NCBI GenBank assembly: GCA_905221605.1
Contig: CAJNDS010002075.1
Coordinates: 637,317-701,316 of the forward strand
Reading direction: 5' to 3'
Source: Symbiodinium natans
Lineage: Eukaryota > Sar > Dinophyceae > Suessiales > Symbiodiniaceae
DNA length: 64,000 nucleotides
The notes beneath the pieces were generated by a model. It did not search any database. It was not told where the DNA came from and saw nothing but the letters and a program-made list of their open reading frames with translations. Positions 19,793 through 29,790 of this stretch are shown in pieces. A program made the translations under genes and the position numbers. Position 1 is the stretch's first letter, and the number at the start of each line of letters is the position of its first letter.

Positions 19793-19970
19793 GGGGTTTG
19801 TAATAGAGTTCTTAAGGGAGGGGGGGCTTCATGGGGGATAGGTAACTAGGGAGCCCTAGGGAAGCTGAAGGAGTCTGAGGGACTAGTGGGGAGCATAGGG
19901 GTCAGGTACCCCCCCTTGAACCCCTCTCCCTTAAGAACCCTATACATGTAGTCAGTGGAGGGGTCTTGAA
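19793..19970. mobile_element. Element C, copy 2, inverted
   Basis: Reverse complement of copy 1, with ends GTTCTTAAGGGAGGG and CTCCCTTAAGAAC forming an inverted repeat and an internal GGGACTAGTGGGGAGC missing from copy 1. Confidence 0.75.
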
Positions 19971-20035
19971 TAGGGCTTGCCCTAAACCTTAAACCCTAAA
20001 CCCTAAAGCCTGGGGTTTGGGGTTCAGGGGTGTAG

Positions 20036-20163
20036 GGCGGCCAAGATCTGTTAGGTAGCAGGTCTCATCCTGAGCAGCGATGTAAGGAAGGAGGAGACAA
20101 AGCCTCTCTGGCGCGACGCAGGAGCGCACAAGAAGTCTTTTGGGTCTTCGGACTGCGGAAACC
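20036..20163 (-). CDS. Putative coding exon
   Basis: Minus strand: acceptor GTGTCAG|G; open and includes RPKRLLVRSCVAPERLCLLL followed by PYIAAQDETCYLTDLG. A second minus frame is open too. No clear donor before the left array. Confidence 0.45.
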
Positions 20164-20344
20164 CTGACACTCAGAAGACCCTTGAGCCCTAGAGCACTGA
20201 AACCCCAAACGCTGACACCCCAAACCCGCAAACCCAACCCTGACACCTAGAGGCTCAACACTTGCGAATAAACGTTTCAGCACTTGAGCTAAACCCTGAA
20301 GCCTACGTAAAAACAAACACTGGTTGAGGGTCTCAGGGCTCATG

Positions 20345-20880
20345 ATTCAAGGGGCCACGCAAAGGTTTGGATGAGTTTCCTTTCTTGTTCAGTGCTCCCT
20401 GGGATTGAGGCTTCAGTGACAGGGTCGAAGGTGTGGGGCTTAGCGGTTAAGGCTCATATAGAGGTAATTAGAACAGGGTTTTGGGGGTTCTTATAAATTT
20501 TTACACAGGGACCACAAAAGGAATACTATTAGGAATCATTCCGACCCCTATTTTACCTGATCTGACCTGGGGGTTCAAAGGTTTTGGGTCTCCTTGGTCG
20601 CAGCCTTGAGCGCAGGGCTTTTAAGGGTTTGGGGCTTTCAAGGTTCAGGTTCACGCCTCAAATCTGAACCCTAAACCCTAAACCCCTGAAGGTTTCACTT
20701 TTGGGATGTTTGCTACATGCAACTTTCTGGGCTATTGTTAAGCCCTAAACCAACCAAACCAACCCTACACAACAGCAACCCGTGGCATCTACAGGTCTCT
20801 ACAGGGCATAAGGGTTTTAACATTTCAAACGGGCTCAAGGGAAAGCTCTTTGTGGCAGGTCAGGGCTAGAGGCTTAGATC
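20345..20880. other. Transition into the repeat-poor island
   Basis: The last clear telomeric units are near 20660-20690. A short plus reading after TTCAAG| (GPRKGLDEFPFLFSAPWD, stop) lies at 20350-20410. No other gene seen. Confidence 0.6.
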
Positions 20881-21431
20881 TACGTACCGATTATCCAGCC
20901 AAAGCGCAATATGTAGGAGCGGTTCATTGTTTGCCAGGATATCTCACCCTGGCTATGCTGTCTACAGTTCCCAAAGAGCCATAAACACAACGCAATCGGC
21001 AGTTTGCAAAAGAAAGATAATGGTTTGGGAAATGGGAGCTCTACCTGGCAAAGGACAAAACTTGTGAAAAAAGGATAAACATTTTGTAGCACTGCTTCCT
21101 TTCGAGCGTTGCGTAGCATGCACCCGGAACGCAGAGACACAAACACGGAGATCATCAAATCTTTCTTCCGAGCAAGAGTGCGGCAGGGCCGCGTGCGCCA
21201 CGCGAAACTCCGGCCGCCCAACGGGACGCATGGAGGCTCCAATTGGACTTGAAGCGCTATTTTCCCTTGGGGGCCCGCGGTCTGCTTGTGCGTGGCATCC
21301 AAGACTGAAGACTTCTTCTGAACGGGGCATCGGCACATCCCCCAATGGCGCAGACGTGGGCGAACTTGCACTCCTTCACTTCGCACTGTCCTGTTTACTG
21401 CAGCAAATGGGCTGTTGTTTATAGGCTCCAA
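20880..21431 (-). CDS. Hypothetical ORF, 183 codons
   Basis: Longest minus frame of the island's west end. Cysteine-rich, with a hydrophobic stretch near residues 145-155 (PIALCLWLFG). Another minus frame (20962-21345) is open under it, so coding status is doubtful. No domain recognised. Confidence 0.25.
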   Translation of the reverse strand: MEPINNSPFAAVNRTVRSEGVQVRPRLRHWGMCRCPVQKKSSVLDATHKQTAGPQGKIALQVQLEPPCVPLGGRSFAWRTRPCRTLARKKDLMISVFVSLRSGCMLRNARKEAVLQNVYPFFTSFVLCQVELPFPKPLSFFCKLPIALCLWLFGNCRQHSQGEISWQTMNRSYILRFGWIIGT

Positions 21432-21693
21432 CCCAGTTGTGGGAAAGTTTGTGACCTCGTTTTCCTCATCCCCTTCCCCTTGTAAGGCGGGCTCTCTTGA
21501 CCATTGTCAGGCTTCGGCAGAAGGAATGACAGTAGTTCATGCAATGCGTCGTCGAAGCGTGATTCTTGGGATAGCTCCGCACGATGTCGCAGCAAATCGT
21601 GGGGAGGACCAGGCTCATCCCGCAATCATGAATGGGAGAGGCTGCGTTGAGTGGGCGGATTTTGTTTATGAAACGAGCTTGGCAAGCTTCTGA
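21415..21693 (+). CDS. Hypothetical ORF, 92 codons
   Basis: Plus frame with a coding-like C-terminal half (MTVVHAMRRRSVILGIAPHD, then a stretch rich in G, E and D). Overlapped by open minus frames. No family recognised. Confidence 0.3.
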   Translation: MFIGSNPVVGKFVTSFSSSPSPCKAGSLDHCQASAEGMTVVHAMRRRSVILGIAPHDVAANRGEDQAHPAIMNGRGCVEWADFVYETSLASF

Positions 21694-21699
21694 CCAACT

Positions 21700-22540
21700 C
21701 GAAAGGCGGCAAGTCCATGCACCAGCGCGAGGGCAGCACCGCCCCACGTGGGAATCGGAGCAGTGGCTGCACCCCGGCACCTATGGGGGCGAGTAGGAAG
21801 ACCGGCCGCCTCCGGTCACCTTGCCTCCCGCCAACCGCAGAAGCTGAAGGTACTGGACCGCATGCACGGATCGCCCACTTCGGCATGATCCCAGCTTTTG
21901 TTGTATTCTAGCCACTCACTGCGTACTCATCGTAAGCTCTGTGAATCGACATGACATTCATTCCGAGCTGACAATGCTCTTTTGTGGCGTAGGACACACG
22001 AGCAATGTAAGGTCCACATGTGTGTGAATACAAACAAGAAACAACCACGATCAGCATGACGAAGAACCAACCGTAACGGGTCCCACACGCGATAAACATG
22101 CAATACGCCATGCAAGCTGGTTTGGTGGAACCACCGTACCTGTGTATGGTATGCTTAACTGTCCCGGCATTGTTCTAACCTCTAAACACATTCGACCCTT
22201 CAGTCACTTTTCCTGGGAACCACTTGCAGGCATCGGGTGGTCCCTTGAGCCTAATACGGCAGCAAGTGAATACACTCGCTATACACAGGTAAAACGGGGA
22301 TCACGGCTGCCGAAAATACTTGTTGCCCCTTCGAAAGTCCTTTCTCACTTTGAAGTTACCCCCTCTGGGTTCGTGACCCAGACCATTATCCGGTTGCTTC
22401 CAAAGAAACTTATCACTATTTTCAAACACTCGTAGCGCAGTGAGTTTTGTGTGTGAAAACGTGTGAGACAGAACTACACCTAATGTAGCCCTCACAAAGC
22501 TCCTTCTTCGTCTTATGGGCAATGCCCCATTCAGCTTTTG
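21700..22540. other. Island interval without a supported gene
   Basis: Contains short ORFs on both strands (for example 21717-21911 plus, 21908-22111 minus, 22142-22435 plus), none with a recognisable motif or clear splice context. No telomeric repeat. Confidence 0.5.
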
Positions 22541-22622
22541 CCGAATCGTGCAAGCACGTCGTTGCAAAGCTGTCTCCTTATTTGCAGCGTTCTGCTGTCC
22601 AGCCACTTGAAACACTTTTTGT

Positions 22623-22985
22623 TTAATGTCGTTTTGGACGTCTCGTCTTCTTTGATCTCTTTGCTTCACTTGGTTTTTTCTTTTCTTTTCGCCTTCTTGC
22701 TCTTGTGCTTTCCGCCTTTGTTCTTTCCGCCTTTTCCACTTGTCTTTGTTCTTGCTTTCTTCTTCTCCTCTCCAGCATTGGCGCAAACTTGCCGTTCACA
22801 TAGTTGTCATCGGCCCCCAGCATGCTCGGCTGAGTGTCCACGACGCGAACACACGTCGCACAGCCAGTGCCTTGGTGTCGCTCATATTCATGCTCTCTTG
22901 CCTGTCCATAATATTCTCTTGCTCCCCTCCGCACTGGGAAAAGTGACTGAAAGTGCGGAGCCTGAGAATCACAGCCCCCTCGCAA
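22623..22985 (-). CDS. Hypothetical basic coiled-coil protein or exon, 120 codons
   Basis: Minus frame: the N-terminal part has a CATC motif and reads DTQPSMLGADDNYVNGKFAP. The C-terminal 55 residues are K/E/R-rich (RRRKQEQRQVEKAERTKAES), a likely charged helix with nuclear-type basic clusters. The opposite strand gives a long hydrophobic frame (22538-23110), best seen as its shadow. Confidence 0.4.
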   Translation of the reverse strand: MRGGCDSQAPHFQSLFPVRRGAREYYGQAREHEYERHQGTGCATCVRVVDTQPSMLGADDNYVNGKFAPMLERRRRKQEQRQVEKAERTKAESTRARRRKEKKKPSEAKRSKKTRRPKRH

Positions 22986-23109
22986 AGGAGGAAATGCCGG
23001 CAGGGGCTAGCCAAGGCTACCAGTACCGGCAGGGGTCCGCCCCGAACTCCCGAAACGAGCGAGTCGTAACAAGTGGCTCTAGAACGCCACGCCGCACCTC
23101 GCATATGTG

Positions 23110-23480
23110 AGACAGGAGAGCTGCCCACCAAAACACGCTCAAGACAAACAGAGGTAACAGAAAAGAAAACAACACATGCAGATTAGAGCCGAAATTAAAG
23201 GTAGAAACATTTTCCATTAGCACACAAAAGGTCAAAGTGGACCCATGATCTTGCAGCAAAACCACCATTCATTGAGAAGTCGAGCTATTTGTGACCTTGC
23301 TTGCAAAACGAGGTGGCATCCAAGTAACACTGCTGCGAGGGTGTGCTGCCGCTAAGTGCTTGACTGCAATTTCCGCGGTGTAAAGGTTGAAGTGCAACTT
23401 TCTAGGAACAAGATTGGACCCGTTTCAAAATGGGTTTGAAATTGTCGTTGGAGAAATTGGGGATTGCTTGACGAGTAAAG
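23110..23480. other. Interval without a supported gene
   Basis: AT-richer than its neighbours; only short open frames on minus (23017-23268, 23352-23699). Nothing recognised. Confidence 0.5.
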
Positions 23481-23738
23481 GTGATTACGGACACACTCAA
23501 AGCACTTGAAAGAGGTGCGTGCTGCCGCGTTTGGTGCGAGCAAGCTGCCAGTGACGATAAAGTTGGACAAACTGGGCAAAGACTTGATCAGAAGCAGAAG
23601 GCAAACGAGAAGCTTAAAAAGGAAGATGAAAAGATAGCCCATGGAGGTGCAGAGCAGTTTGTCAGAAGAGAAGAGCACGACAAGAGCCTGCCAGCGCAAC
23701 TTGTGCGTGCTTGGTTTCCAAACCCCTTAGCTGCCTGA
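23481..23738 (+). CDS. Hypothetical charged ORF, 85 codons
   Basis: Plus frame; residues 35-70 are K/E/Q/D-rich (DQKQKANEKLKKEDEKIAHG), a likely coiled coil, then VRREEHDKSLPAQLVRAWF and a stop. Codon content looks coding. No family recognised. Confidence 0.4.
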   Translation: MITDTLKALERGACCRVWCEQAASDDKVGQTGQRLDQKQKANEKLKKEDEKIAHGGAEQFVRREEHDKSLPAQLVRAWFPNPLAA

Positions 23739-24207
23739 ATTCCGCCGCCAGAGGTTTAGGTGGAGCCGAGGCTGCAGGTGTGCCTACCGCGGCCCGTGTC
23801 CAGGGCGCGGCGGATGGTGATCCCCTTTGCGTGCGAAGCTTGCGGCGCCAGAGATGAATAGAAGCCCTGAAGCGGGTCAGACGGCGGAGGGTGGGTCACA
23901 AACCAGGTCCCAACACCCGGCGGGCGATCTCGCCGCCGCTCTCGCTGCCCAAACTGGACCTGAAGGAAGCGCTTGCCCAGAGGGGTGAGCAGAACTCCAT
24001 CACTGACCTTACCTGGCCTGCTCTTACGGATGACAAGTCTGACGCCAGGGATGTGGTTCTGTTATGAAGAATTCGAAAATGTTTGCGCCCTTGCAAACAA
24101 CTGTCGCGGCATGAGTGCGCGGGAGAAGCTTGCTTTGCGCGGGCGCTGCCGCGGTTCGCGTATGAAGACATCAATGCGTGGGGGCTGCATCCCGTTACCC
24201 TTCGGCG

Positions 24208-24640
24208 AAGGGGGCTTCGAAGCCTTCGAAGCCTTCGAAGCCGAAGGGTCGAAGGGGGGGGGGGGACCAAGGCTTCGAAGGCTTCGAAGGGTTCGAAGGA
24301 CGAAGGCTTCGAAGGCTTCGAAGGGTGAGGACGAAGGGGCTTCGAAGGCTTCGAAGGTGAGGACGAAGGGGGCTTCGAAGGCTTCGAAGGCGAGGACGAA
24401 GGGGGGAGGGCTTCGAAGGCGGGTGAGGACAAAGGGGGGGGGGGCTTCGAAGGTTCGAAGGGTGAGGACGAAGGGGGCTTCGAAGGCTTCGGCGAGGACG
24501 AAGGGGGGAGGGCTTCGAAGGCGGGTGAGGACAAAGGGGGGGGGGGCTTCGAAGGTTCGAAGGGTGAGGACGAAGGGGGCTTCGAAGGCTTCGAAGGTGA
24601 GGACGAAGGGGGCTTCGAAGGCTTGGAAGGTGAGAGACGG
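24208..24640. repeat. CTTCGAAGG-type tandem array
   Basis: Dozens of TTCGAA palindromes in units of 9-45 bp such as GAGGACGAAGGGGGCTTCGA. Open in several frames on both strands (FEAFEAP, RRLRRLRR), so the ORFs over it are artefacts. A smaller block lies at 25060-25205. Confidence 0.95.
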
Positions 24641-25065
24641 GGGCATATTCAGAGTCTCACTTCTCTGAGTTTCGAATGAAATCCAAAAATGAAATCCAAA
24701 AAACAAAACAAGATTCGGGGGGGTGGAATTTAGAAGAAGTCCCTTCTCTCTCATCTTCAAAAAGAAATTACAGGCCTTCGAAGGACAAAAAAATTGAGGG
24801 GGTGGAATTTAAAACAATTCTCCACTCTTCTCTTCTTTCTCTTCTACAGGCTTCGAAGAAACTGAGGAGGGTGGATTTTGAGGAGGGTGGATTTGGAATA
24901 CTTCTCTTCTCTTCTTTTCTACAGGCCTTCAAAGGACAAGAAATTGAGGGGGGTGGAATTTAAAATAATTCTTCACTCTTCTCTTCTAAGGCTTCAAAGG
25001 ACAACAAGAAACAGGGCGTGGAATTTTTAGAATAATTCTCTTCTCTTCCCTTCGATTCCCTTCAA
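24640..25065 (-). repeat. About 75-bp tandem repeat with pyrimidine-AG ends, set 1
   Basis: Four to five units of the type GGGGTGGAATTTAAAA then a TTCTCTTCT run then ACAGGCTTCGAAG. Each unit looks like a polypyrimidine tract plus 3' splice site. Its inverted relatives lie at 27320-27610. Confidence 0.8.
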
Positions 25066-25632
25066 GCCTTCGAAGCCTTCGAAGGCGAACGTTCAAAGGG
25101 GGGCTTCGAAGCCCCTTCGCGCTGAAGGCCTTCAAAGCCCCTTCGTCTTCACTTTCGAAGCCTCTCCGTTCGTCCTTGCCTTCGAAGCCTTCGAAGCCTC
25201 TTCGCTCTCGGGCAATTGCCCAGCTTAGCGAACCAAAGACAATGGCATTCAAAAAGCAATAGCTGGGCTTGAGCACGGCCGATGATTGGGCAGTCACAAG
25301 GGGACCCGCCATGCCTGATCAAGGCGCACCTGGCTGGTTGTGTTGTGTGCAGACCGTTGTGTGCAGACCTGTTATGGAGCTGCAAAGTCAGCCGAAGAAA
25401 CGCTGTCGGAAACCTTCAATTCCAATTCTAGGTGAGCGTGCTGGCAGGAAGTTAGCGTGGTGAGAATCCGAATCGAAAAGGCAAGAAGGGTTGCTTACGT
25501 GCTTTGATTGCCTTGGTCATGCCTCCTTTTGTTCGATCGGATCGCCGCTTGCTGCACGACCCGACAAAGAAAGCACCAAACGGCTTGCTCTTCCGAACAT
25601 GAAAAGGCAAAGTCCATGATGATAAAGCAACC

Positions 25633-25986
25633 ATGCAAGAATTCAGAACTGCTTCACGAAATCTGACCGAAGGTGACCAACGTTCATGCAAGACAAACAG
25701 AACTGCCTCCAGGCACATCAACGCCATTCTGCAAACACCTGCAGCCGGTTTGCCGTCGTACTGGTTCTGCCGTCCGACTGCGAAAGTTTCACCAATGGTG
25801 TTTCACAAGACCCCGGGGGGAAAAATGAGTCCGAAGTGCAAGGGTGCCTTGCACCTGGCCTCCTGCGGTGGAGTCCCAACGGGGCAACCAATCGGAGATG
25901 ATGGATTCGATGGAAGAGAAGGCTTGAATTTAATTGTTTTTTGTCTTAACGTTTTCTACTGGCCACTTCAGGTCCGGAAGCTCTAA
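25633..25986 (+). CDS. Hypothetical ORF, 117 codons
   Basis: Plus frame, N-terminal SRNLTEGDQRSCKTNRTASR, C-terminal hydrophobic LNLIVFCLNVFYWPL. No family recognised; opposite-strand frames overlap its start. Confidence 0.3.
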   Translation: MQEFRTASRNLTEGDQRSCKTNRTASRHINAILQTPAAGLPSYWFCRPTAKVSPMVFHKTPGGKMSPKCKGALHLASCGGVPTGQPIGDDGFDGREGLNLIVFCLNVFYWPLQVRKL

Positions 25987-25999
25987 TCAGCCCTGCAAA

Positions 26000-26215
26000 A
26001 TTCTTTCTGCACTGGCTGCCGGACAACATACATGACGCATGACATGCCTGTGAGAAAGCAGCGTTCAAGCTGTGGTCTGGGAGGGTTTCTGGCTTGGCCA
26101 AATTCAGCACTCAAACGGTTGACTCAATTGCGTGCCCCGAGAAAAGACGTGCCATGCGCACAACTTCTCTTACAGACCATTTTACGCAAGCAACCATATC
26201 CCCATGCTACGCGTT
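26000..26215 (+). repeat. Dispersed repeat R2, copy 1
   Basis: Starts CTGCACTGGCTGCCGGA and contains CATGACGCATGACATGCCTG. Matches 38360-38590 in inverted orientation; the readings ALKRLTQLRAPRKDVPC and ALKRLTQSRAPRLDLPC correspond. Confidence 0.85.
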
Positions 26216-26490
26216 GCCGTATCCCCATCCAACATTAATCGCTTACCCGAAGCCATGTACACCCCTCAAACTCCAAGCCGCAAAGATCCCAAAACCTTGA
26301 AATCTAAACTTCGAACCCCTATAACTAACCGCTGAACCCCAAGCTCCAAACCACAAACCCCAAACCCTGCAAACCCTAAACCCTACAAATTTACCCATGC
26401 GGAGCCTAGAGTAGGTTTCGGGTTGAAAGAGGGTGGAGGAAAAGGGCCTTGAAGGCCGCAGAGCAAAACGTGCATTTCCTTACTCTTGTG
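26216..26490. other. Degenerate C-type telomeric stretch and spacer
   Basis: Scattered CCCTAAA-like units (26260-26390) inside the island, then a spacer leading into the inverted repeat. No gene seen. Confidence 0.6.
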
Positions 26491-26494
26491 AAGG

Positions 26495-26965
26495 GGGCTT
26501 GAAGGGGGGGTGAAGGGGGGGGGGAGGGGAGGGGGGAGGGCGAAGGGTCGAAGGCTTGAAGGGGGGCTTGAAGGGGGGGACTTGAAGGGGATTCAAGAGG
26601 GACTTCAAGGGGGGCTTCAAGGGGGGCTTGAAGGGGGGGCTTCAAGGGAAGCTTCACAGGGAGGCTTCAAGGAGGGCCTGAAGGGGAGGTTTGAGACGCG
26701 AGCCTAAACGTCGCGAAGAAGGCCCAGGTGCTTGGCCTCGTAAACTGCTCCCTGCAACCCGTGCGAAGCAAGCCCAGTTGATAGGCCGCTGGAACTGCTT
26801 CCTGGAACCTCGCGAAGAAGGTCCACTCAGTGGACCTCTCAAACTGCTGCCGAAACGTCGCGAAGCAGGTCAGTCAATTTGACCTTTTAAACTGCTACCT
26901 GGAACCTTGCGAAGAAGGTCCAGTTATTAGGCCTCTTAAACTGCTCTGTGAAACCCTGCGAAGCA
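26495..26965 (-). repeat. Left arm of a large inverted repeat
   Basis: GGGGGCTTGAAG-type units (26495-26690) followed by about five units of a 49/50-bp repeat. The reverse complement is at about 28100-28680, and the junction TCGCGACGTTTAGGCTCGCG is shared exactly. Confidence 0.9.
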
Positions 26966-27319
26966 GGCCCCACGTTGCGTTGAAAATCGATCAGTGTTAT
27001 TTTTGTTCCATTTTGGTCAACCCAGCTCCCTTAGAATCTCTTCAAGCTCCAAGCTCCCTTCAAGCCCTTTAAGCCCTTGAGTTGTTTGAAGCTCCCACTC
27101 TTTTCTTGCAAAGTGACATTCTCTACTGGTAGTCGCAGTCGTCGTGGGTCCTGCAGTGCCTGGAAAAGAACAGAGAAGTCAAGAATTGTCTTTCCCGTTC
27201 TCCCGCAAAAGCAAGAAAAAAAAATTGTTCTAAAATCCATGCTTGTCTTTCATTGTTCGAGAATCAGAAGTGGAGACTTTTTGGAAGAGAGCGGGGGGCA
27301 GCCTCTCCCATTTTCTTGT

Positions 27320-27610
27320 TGTAGGGAAGGGAACGTATTCTAAATTTCACCTCCGAATTTTTTTTGTTTTTTGTATTTCATTATTCGAAAAATCCGAGGA
27401 GAAGAGAGAAGTTTGTTATTATTCTAAATTCTAAGTCCTTCAAATTTTTTGTTTTTTGTATTTCGTTATTCGAAAAATCAAGGGAGAAGAGAGAAGGGAT
27501 TTTAGTTTAAATTCCACCCTCCTGAAATCTTGTTTTGTTTTTTTGTTTTTCATTGTTCGAAAATCAGAGGTGTGGAGACTTTTTACGACGCAATCACGTA
27601 CAGTAGCATG
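27320..27610 (+). repeat. About 75-bp repeat with pyrimidine tracts, set 2 (inverted)
   Basis: Units contain TTTTTTGTTTTTTGTATTTC, ATTCGAAAAATC and GAGAAGAGAGAAG. Reverse complement of the family at 24640-25065. Confidence 0.8.
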
Positions 27611-27893
27611 TTTTTGGCTTGAATATGTTTTTTTGTTGTGGCACGGGCTCGGCCAAGAACCCCATGTCTTGTAGCGGGAGGCTAGGGGAAGCGGCTTCGG
27701 CCTGCGAGTACCTGACGCCTCCCATCTCGAGTGCGTGTGGCAAGGGGCTAAGCCGAAAACCCCATGTTTTCTAGTGGAGGCTAGGGAGGCTGCAAGGGGG
27801 GGCTTCAAGGGGGGATCAGAGGAAGCTGCAAAGGGAGGTTTCAAGGGGGGCTTGAAAGGGGGGTTTGAGACGCGGGCGTAAACGGCGCGAAAA

Positions 27894-27972
27894 AGGCCCA
27901 GGTACTAGGCCTCTTAAACTGCTCCCGGAAACCCGTACAGGGAGCAGTTTAAGAGGCCTCATAACTGGGCCT
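27894..27972. repeat. Near-perfect hairpin at the repeat-orientation switch
   Basis: Arms 27894-27926 and 27940-27972 (AGGCCTCTTAAACTGCTCCC and its complement) with a 13-nt loop; the 49/50-bp repeat changes strand here. Confidence 0.9.
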
Positions 27973-28395
27973 GCTTCGCAAAGGTTTCAGGAAGCAGTTC
28001 AAGAGGCCTAATAACTGGGCCTTCTTCGCGAGGTTCCAGGGAGCAGTTTAAGAGGCCTAATAGCTGGGCCTGCTTCGCAGGGGTTTCAGGGAACAGTTTA
28101 AGAGGCCTAATAACTGGGCCTTCTTCGCGAGGTTCCAGGGAGCAGTTTAAGAGGCCTAATAACTGGGCCTGCTTCGCAGGGGTTTCAGGGAGCAGTTTAA
28201 GAGGCCTAATAACTGGGCCTCCTTCGCGACGTTTCGGCAGCAGTTTGAGAGGCCCACTAACTGGGCCTTCTTCGCGAGGTTCCAGGGAGCAGTTCAAGCG
28301 GCCTAATAACTGGGCTTGCTTCGCACGGGTTGCAGGGAGCAGTTTACGAGGCCGAGCACCTGGGCCTTCTTCGCGACGTTTAGGCTCGCGTCTCA
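27940..28395 (+). repeat. 49/50-bp alternating (dimeric) tandem repeat
   Basis: About nine units of GGAGCAGTTTAAGAGGCCTA plus AATAACTGGGCC. Two subtypes alternate: CTTCTTCGCGAGGTTCCA and CTGCTTCGCAGGGGTTTCA, so the higher-order unit is about 99 bp. Frames over it (LKLLPETPAKQAQLLG) are repeat translations. Confidence 0.92.
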
Positions 28396-28745
28396 AACCT
28401 CCCCTTCAGGCCCTCCTTGAAGCCTCCCTGTGAAGCTTCCCTTGAAGCCCCCCCTTCAAGCCCCCCTTGAAGCCCCCCTTGAAGCCCCCCTTCAAGCCCC
28501 CCTTGAAGCCCCCCTTGAAGCCCCCCTTGAAGCCCCCCTTGAAGCCCCCCTTCAAGCCCCCCTTCAAGCCCCCCCCTTCAAGCCCCCCTTCAAGCCCCCC
28601 TTCAAGCCTTCGACCCTTCGCCTCCCCCCCCTCCCCCCTTCACCCCCCCCCCCTTCAAGCCCCCTTCAAGGGTCCGACCCTTCAGCCCCCCTTCAAGGGG
28701 GGCTTCAAGCCCCCCTTCAAGCCCCCCTTCGTACGAAGGGGGCGG
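28395..28745 (+). repeat. CCCCCTTCAAGC/CCCCCTTGAAGC array
   Basis: About 20 units of 12-13 bp; right arm of the inverted repeat with 26495-26690. Translates as PLKPPFKPP and is not a gene. Confidence 0.92.
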
Positions 28746-28769
28746 GCCCAGCCCCGAGCCATCGTGCGA

Positions 28770-29450
28770 TTGTCTTGCTGCGTTGGCCCGTCGTTCTCTT
28801 CGGCTTTCGGGTTTCCTTCTAATCGTGCAACTGTGCGCCAACAGTCTGTGGCACTTGTGCGTGTTGCCTCTGTTGCCTTACAGTCCGGGCCCGTACAGCT
28901 TGAGTTGGGGAGATTTGTGTTTCCAGTGGCACGCGCCAGGCTGCTTGACCGTCTGCGCTTCAACGTGGCAATCTTTGCGGCTGCCTGCCAGTGGTGCCTT
29001 AAGGGCTGCCTTCGCACTGGCGAAACCAACCCACAACGAGCTGCGTGACGAAGTCGTCCACTTCAGCATGGCAACAGCAGAGCCATCGTGCGACTGTCTT
29101 GCTGCGTTCGCCCGTCCTTCTTGCAAACTTTGCGGGCTCTCTGCCTTCCAGTGGTGCCTTAAGGGCTGCCTTCGCACTGGCGAAGCCAACCCACAAAGCA
29201 AGCTGCGCGACAAAGTGTCCAGTTCAGCCTGGCAATGGCGCCCGTCGCCCTCTTCGGGGTTTTCTTTTGAACGTGCAGCTGTGCACCAGCAGTGTGTGGC
29301 GCTTGTGAGTGTTGCCTTTGTTGCCTCACAGTCCAGCCCCGCGCAGCTTGAGTTGGGGAGATTTGTGTTCCCTGTGGCGCGCGTCAGGCTGCGTGATCTT
29401 CTCCTTGTTGATATGGTTGTTGAGACACTCGTGAAGCTGCCTGCAACGCA
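28770..29450 (+). repeat. Dispersed repeat R1, two to three units
   Basis: Ordered blocks: TTGCTGCGTTGGCCCGTCG, GTGTTGCCTCTGTTGCCT, GCACGCGCCAGGCTGCTTGA, ATCTTTGCGGGCTC, TTCGCACTGGCGAAGCCAAC. Open frames run on both strands through it, so none is taken as a gene. Confidence 0.9.
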
Positions 29451-29469
29451 ACCCGGTCTTTGTGGGCTC

Positions 29470-29790
29470 CGGGCTACCGTGCACAGCCAGCCCAGCCAAA
29501 GAGGACCCATCGCGCAAGCGTGGGACCGCGTCGGACCATCGTTTGATTCGACAAATGCCGGCCCTGGTCGGCCCTGGTCTCATGATTTCTGAACACGCAG
29601 CTTCGCATCAACACTGGGTAGTCCCAATAAGGTTTCCAGAGTTACTGCGCGATCCTAAGGTGCCTTCCCTAAGGCTGCCAGTGTGCCCAAAGAATCAAAC
29701 CGGGAAAGCAGCGTCGCAAATTTCCCCGCCCGGTGTCCGCAGACCCGCGCCCACAGCGCCCTACATTCTCATTCTCGCAGGAGCAGCCGG
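29470..29790 (+). repeat. Segment duplicated at 39430-39735
   Basis: Shares CACAGCCAGCCCAGCCAAAG through ATTCTCGCAGGAGCAGC with the later copy. A 10-bp tandem duplication (GGCCCTGGTC twice) shifts the frame in this copy. Homology stops seven bases after a polypyrimidine-CAG acceptor. Confidence 0.9.

Larger units (their letters stand above)
1..20350. repeat. Domain of interspersed telomeric-repeat arrays (west)
   Basis: TTTAGGG (G) and CCCTAAA (C) arrays recur every 100-600 bp in both orientations, separated by unique spacers. Many spacers look like exons and are listed one by one. Spacers in which I see no convincing exon or element include 500-770, 830-1060, 2380-2700, 5260-5460, 8040-8170, 11010-11090, 12420-12480 and 15200-15420. 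Arrays are degenerate at their edges and often carry one local variant unit. Confidence 0.95.

Noticed and set aside
22538-23110. 190-codon plus ORF with a long Leu/Phe stretch, resembling a membrane protein
   Set aside because: The hydrophobic stretch is the complement of a Lys/Glu/Arg-rich minus frame; polypurine composition explains it.
23896-24760. Long ORFs on both strands over the TTCGAA array
   Set aside because: Low-complexity FEAFEAP/RRLRRL peptides from the tandem repeat.
27940-28395. CRISPR-like regular repeats
   Set aside because: Units are contiguous with no unique spacers and the context is eukaryotic.
27959-29048. ORFs reading LKLLPETPAKQAQLLG and PLKPPFKPP
   Set aside because: Repeat translations with period-driven open frames.
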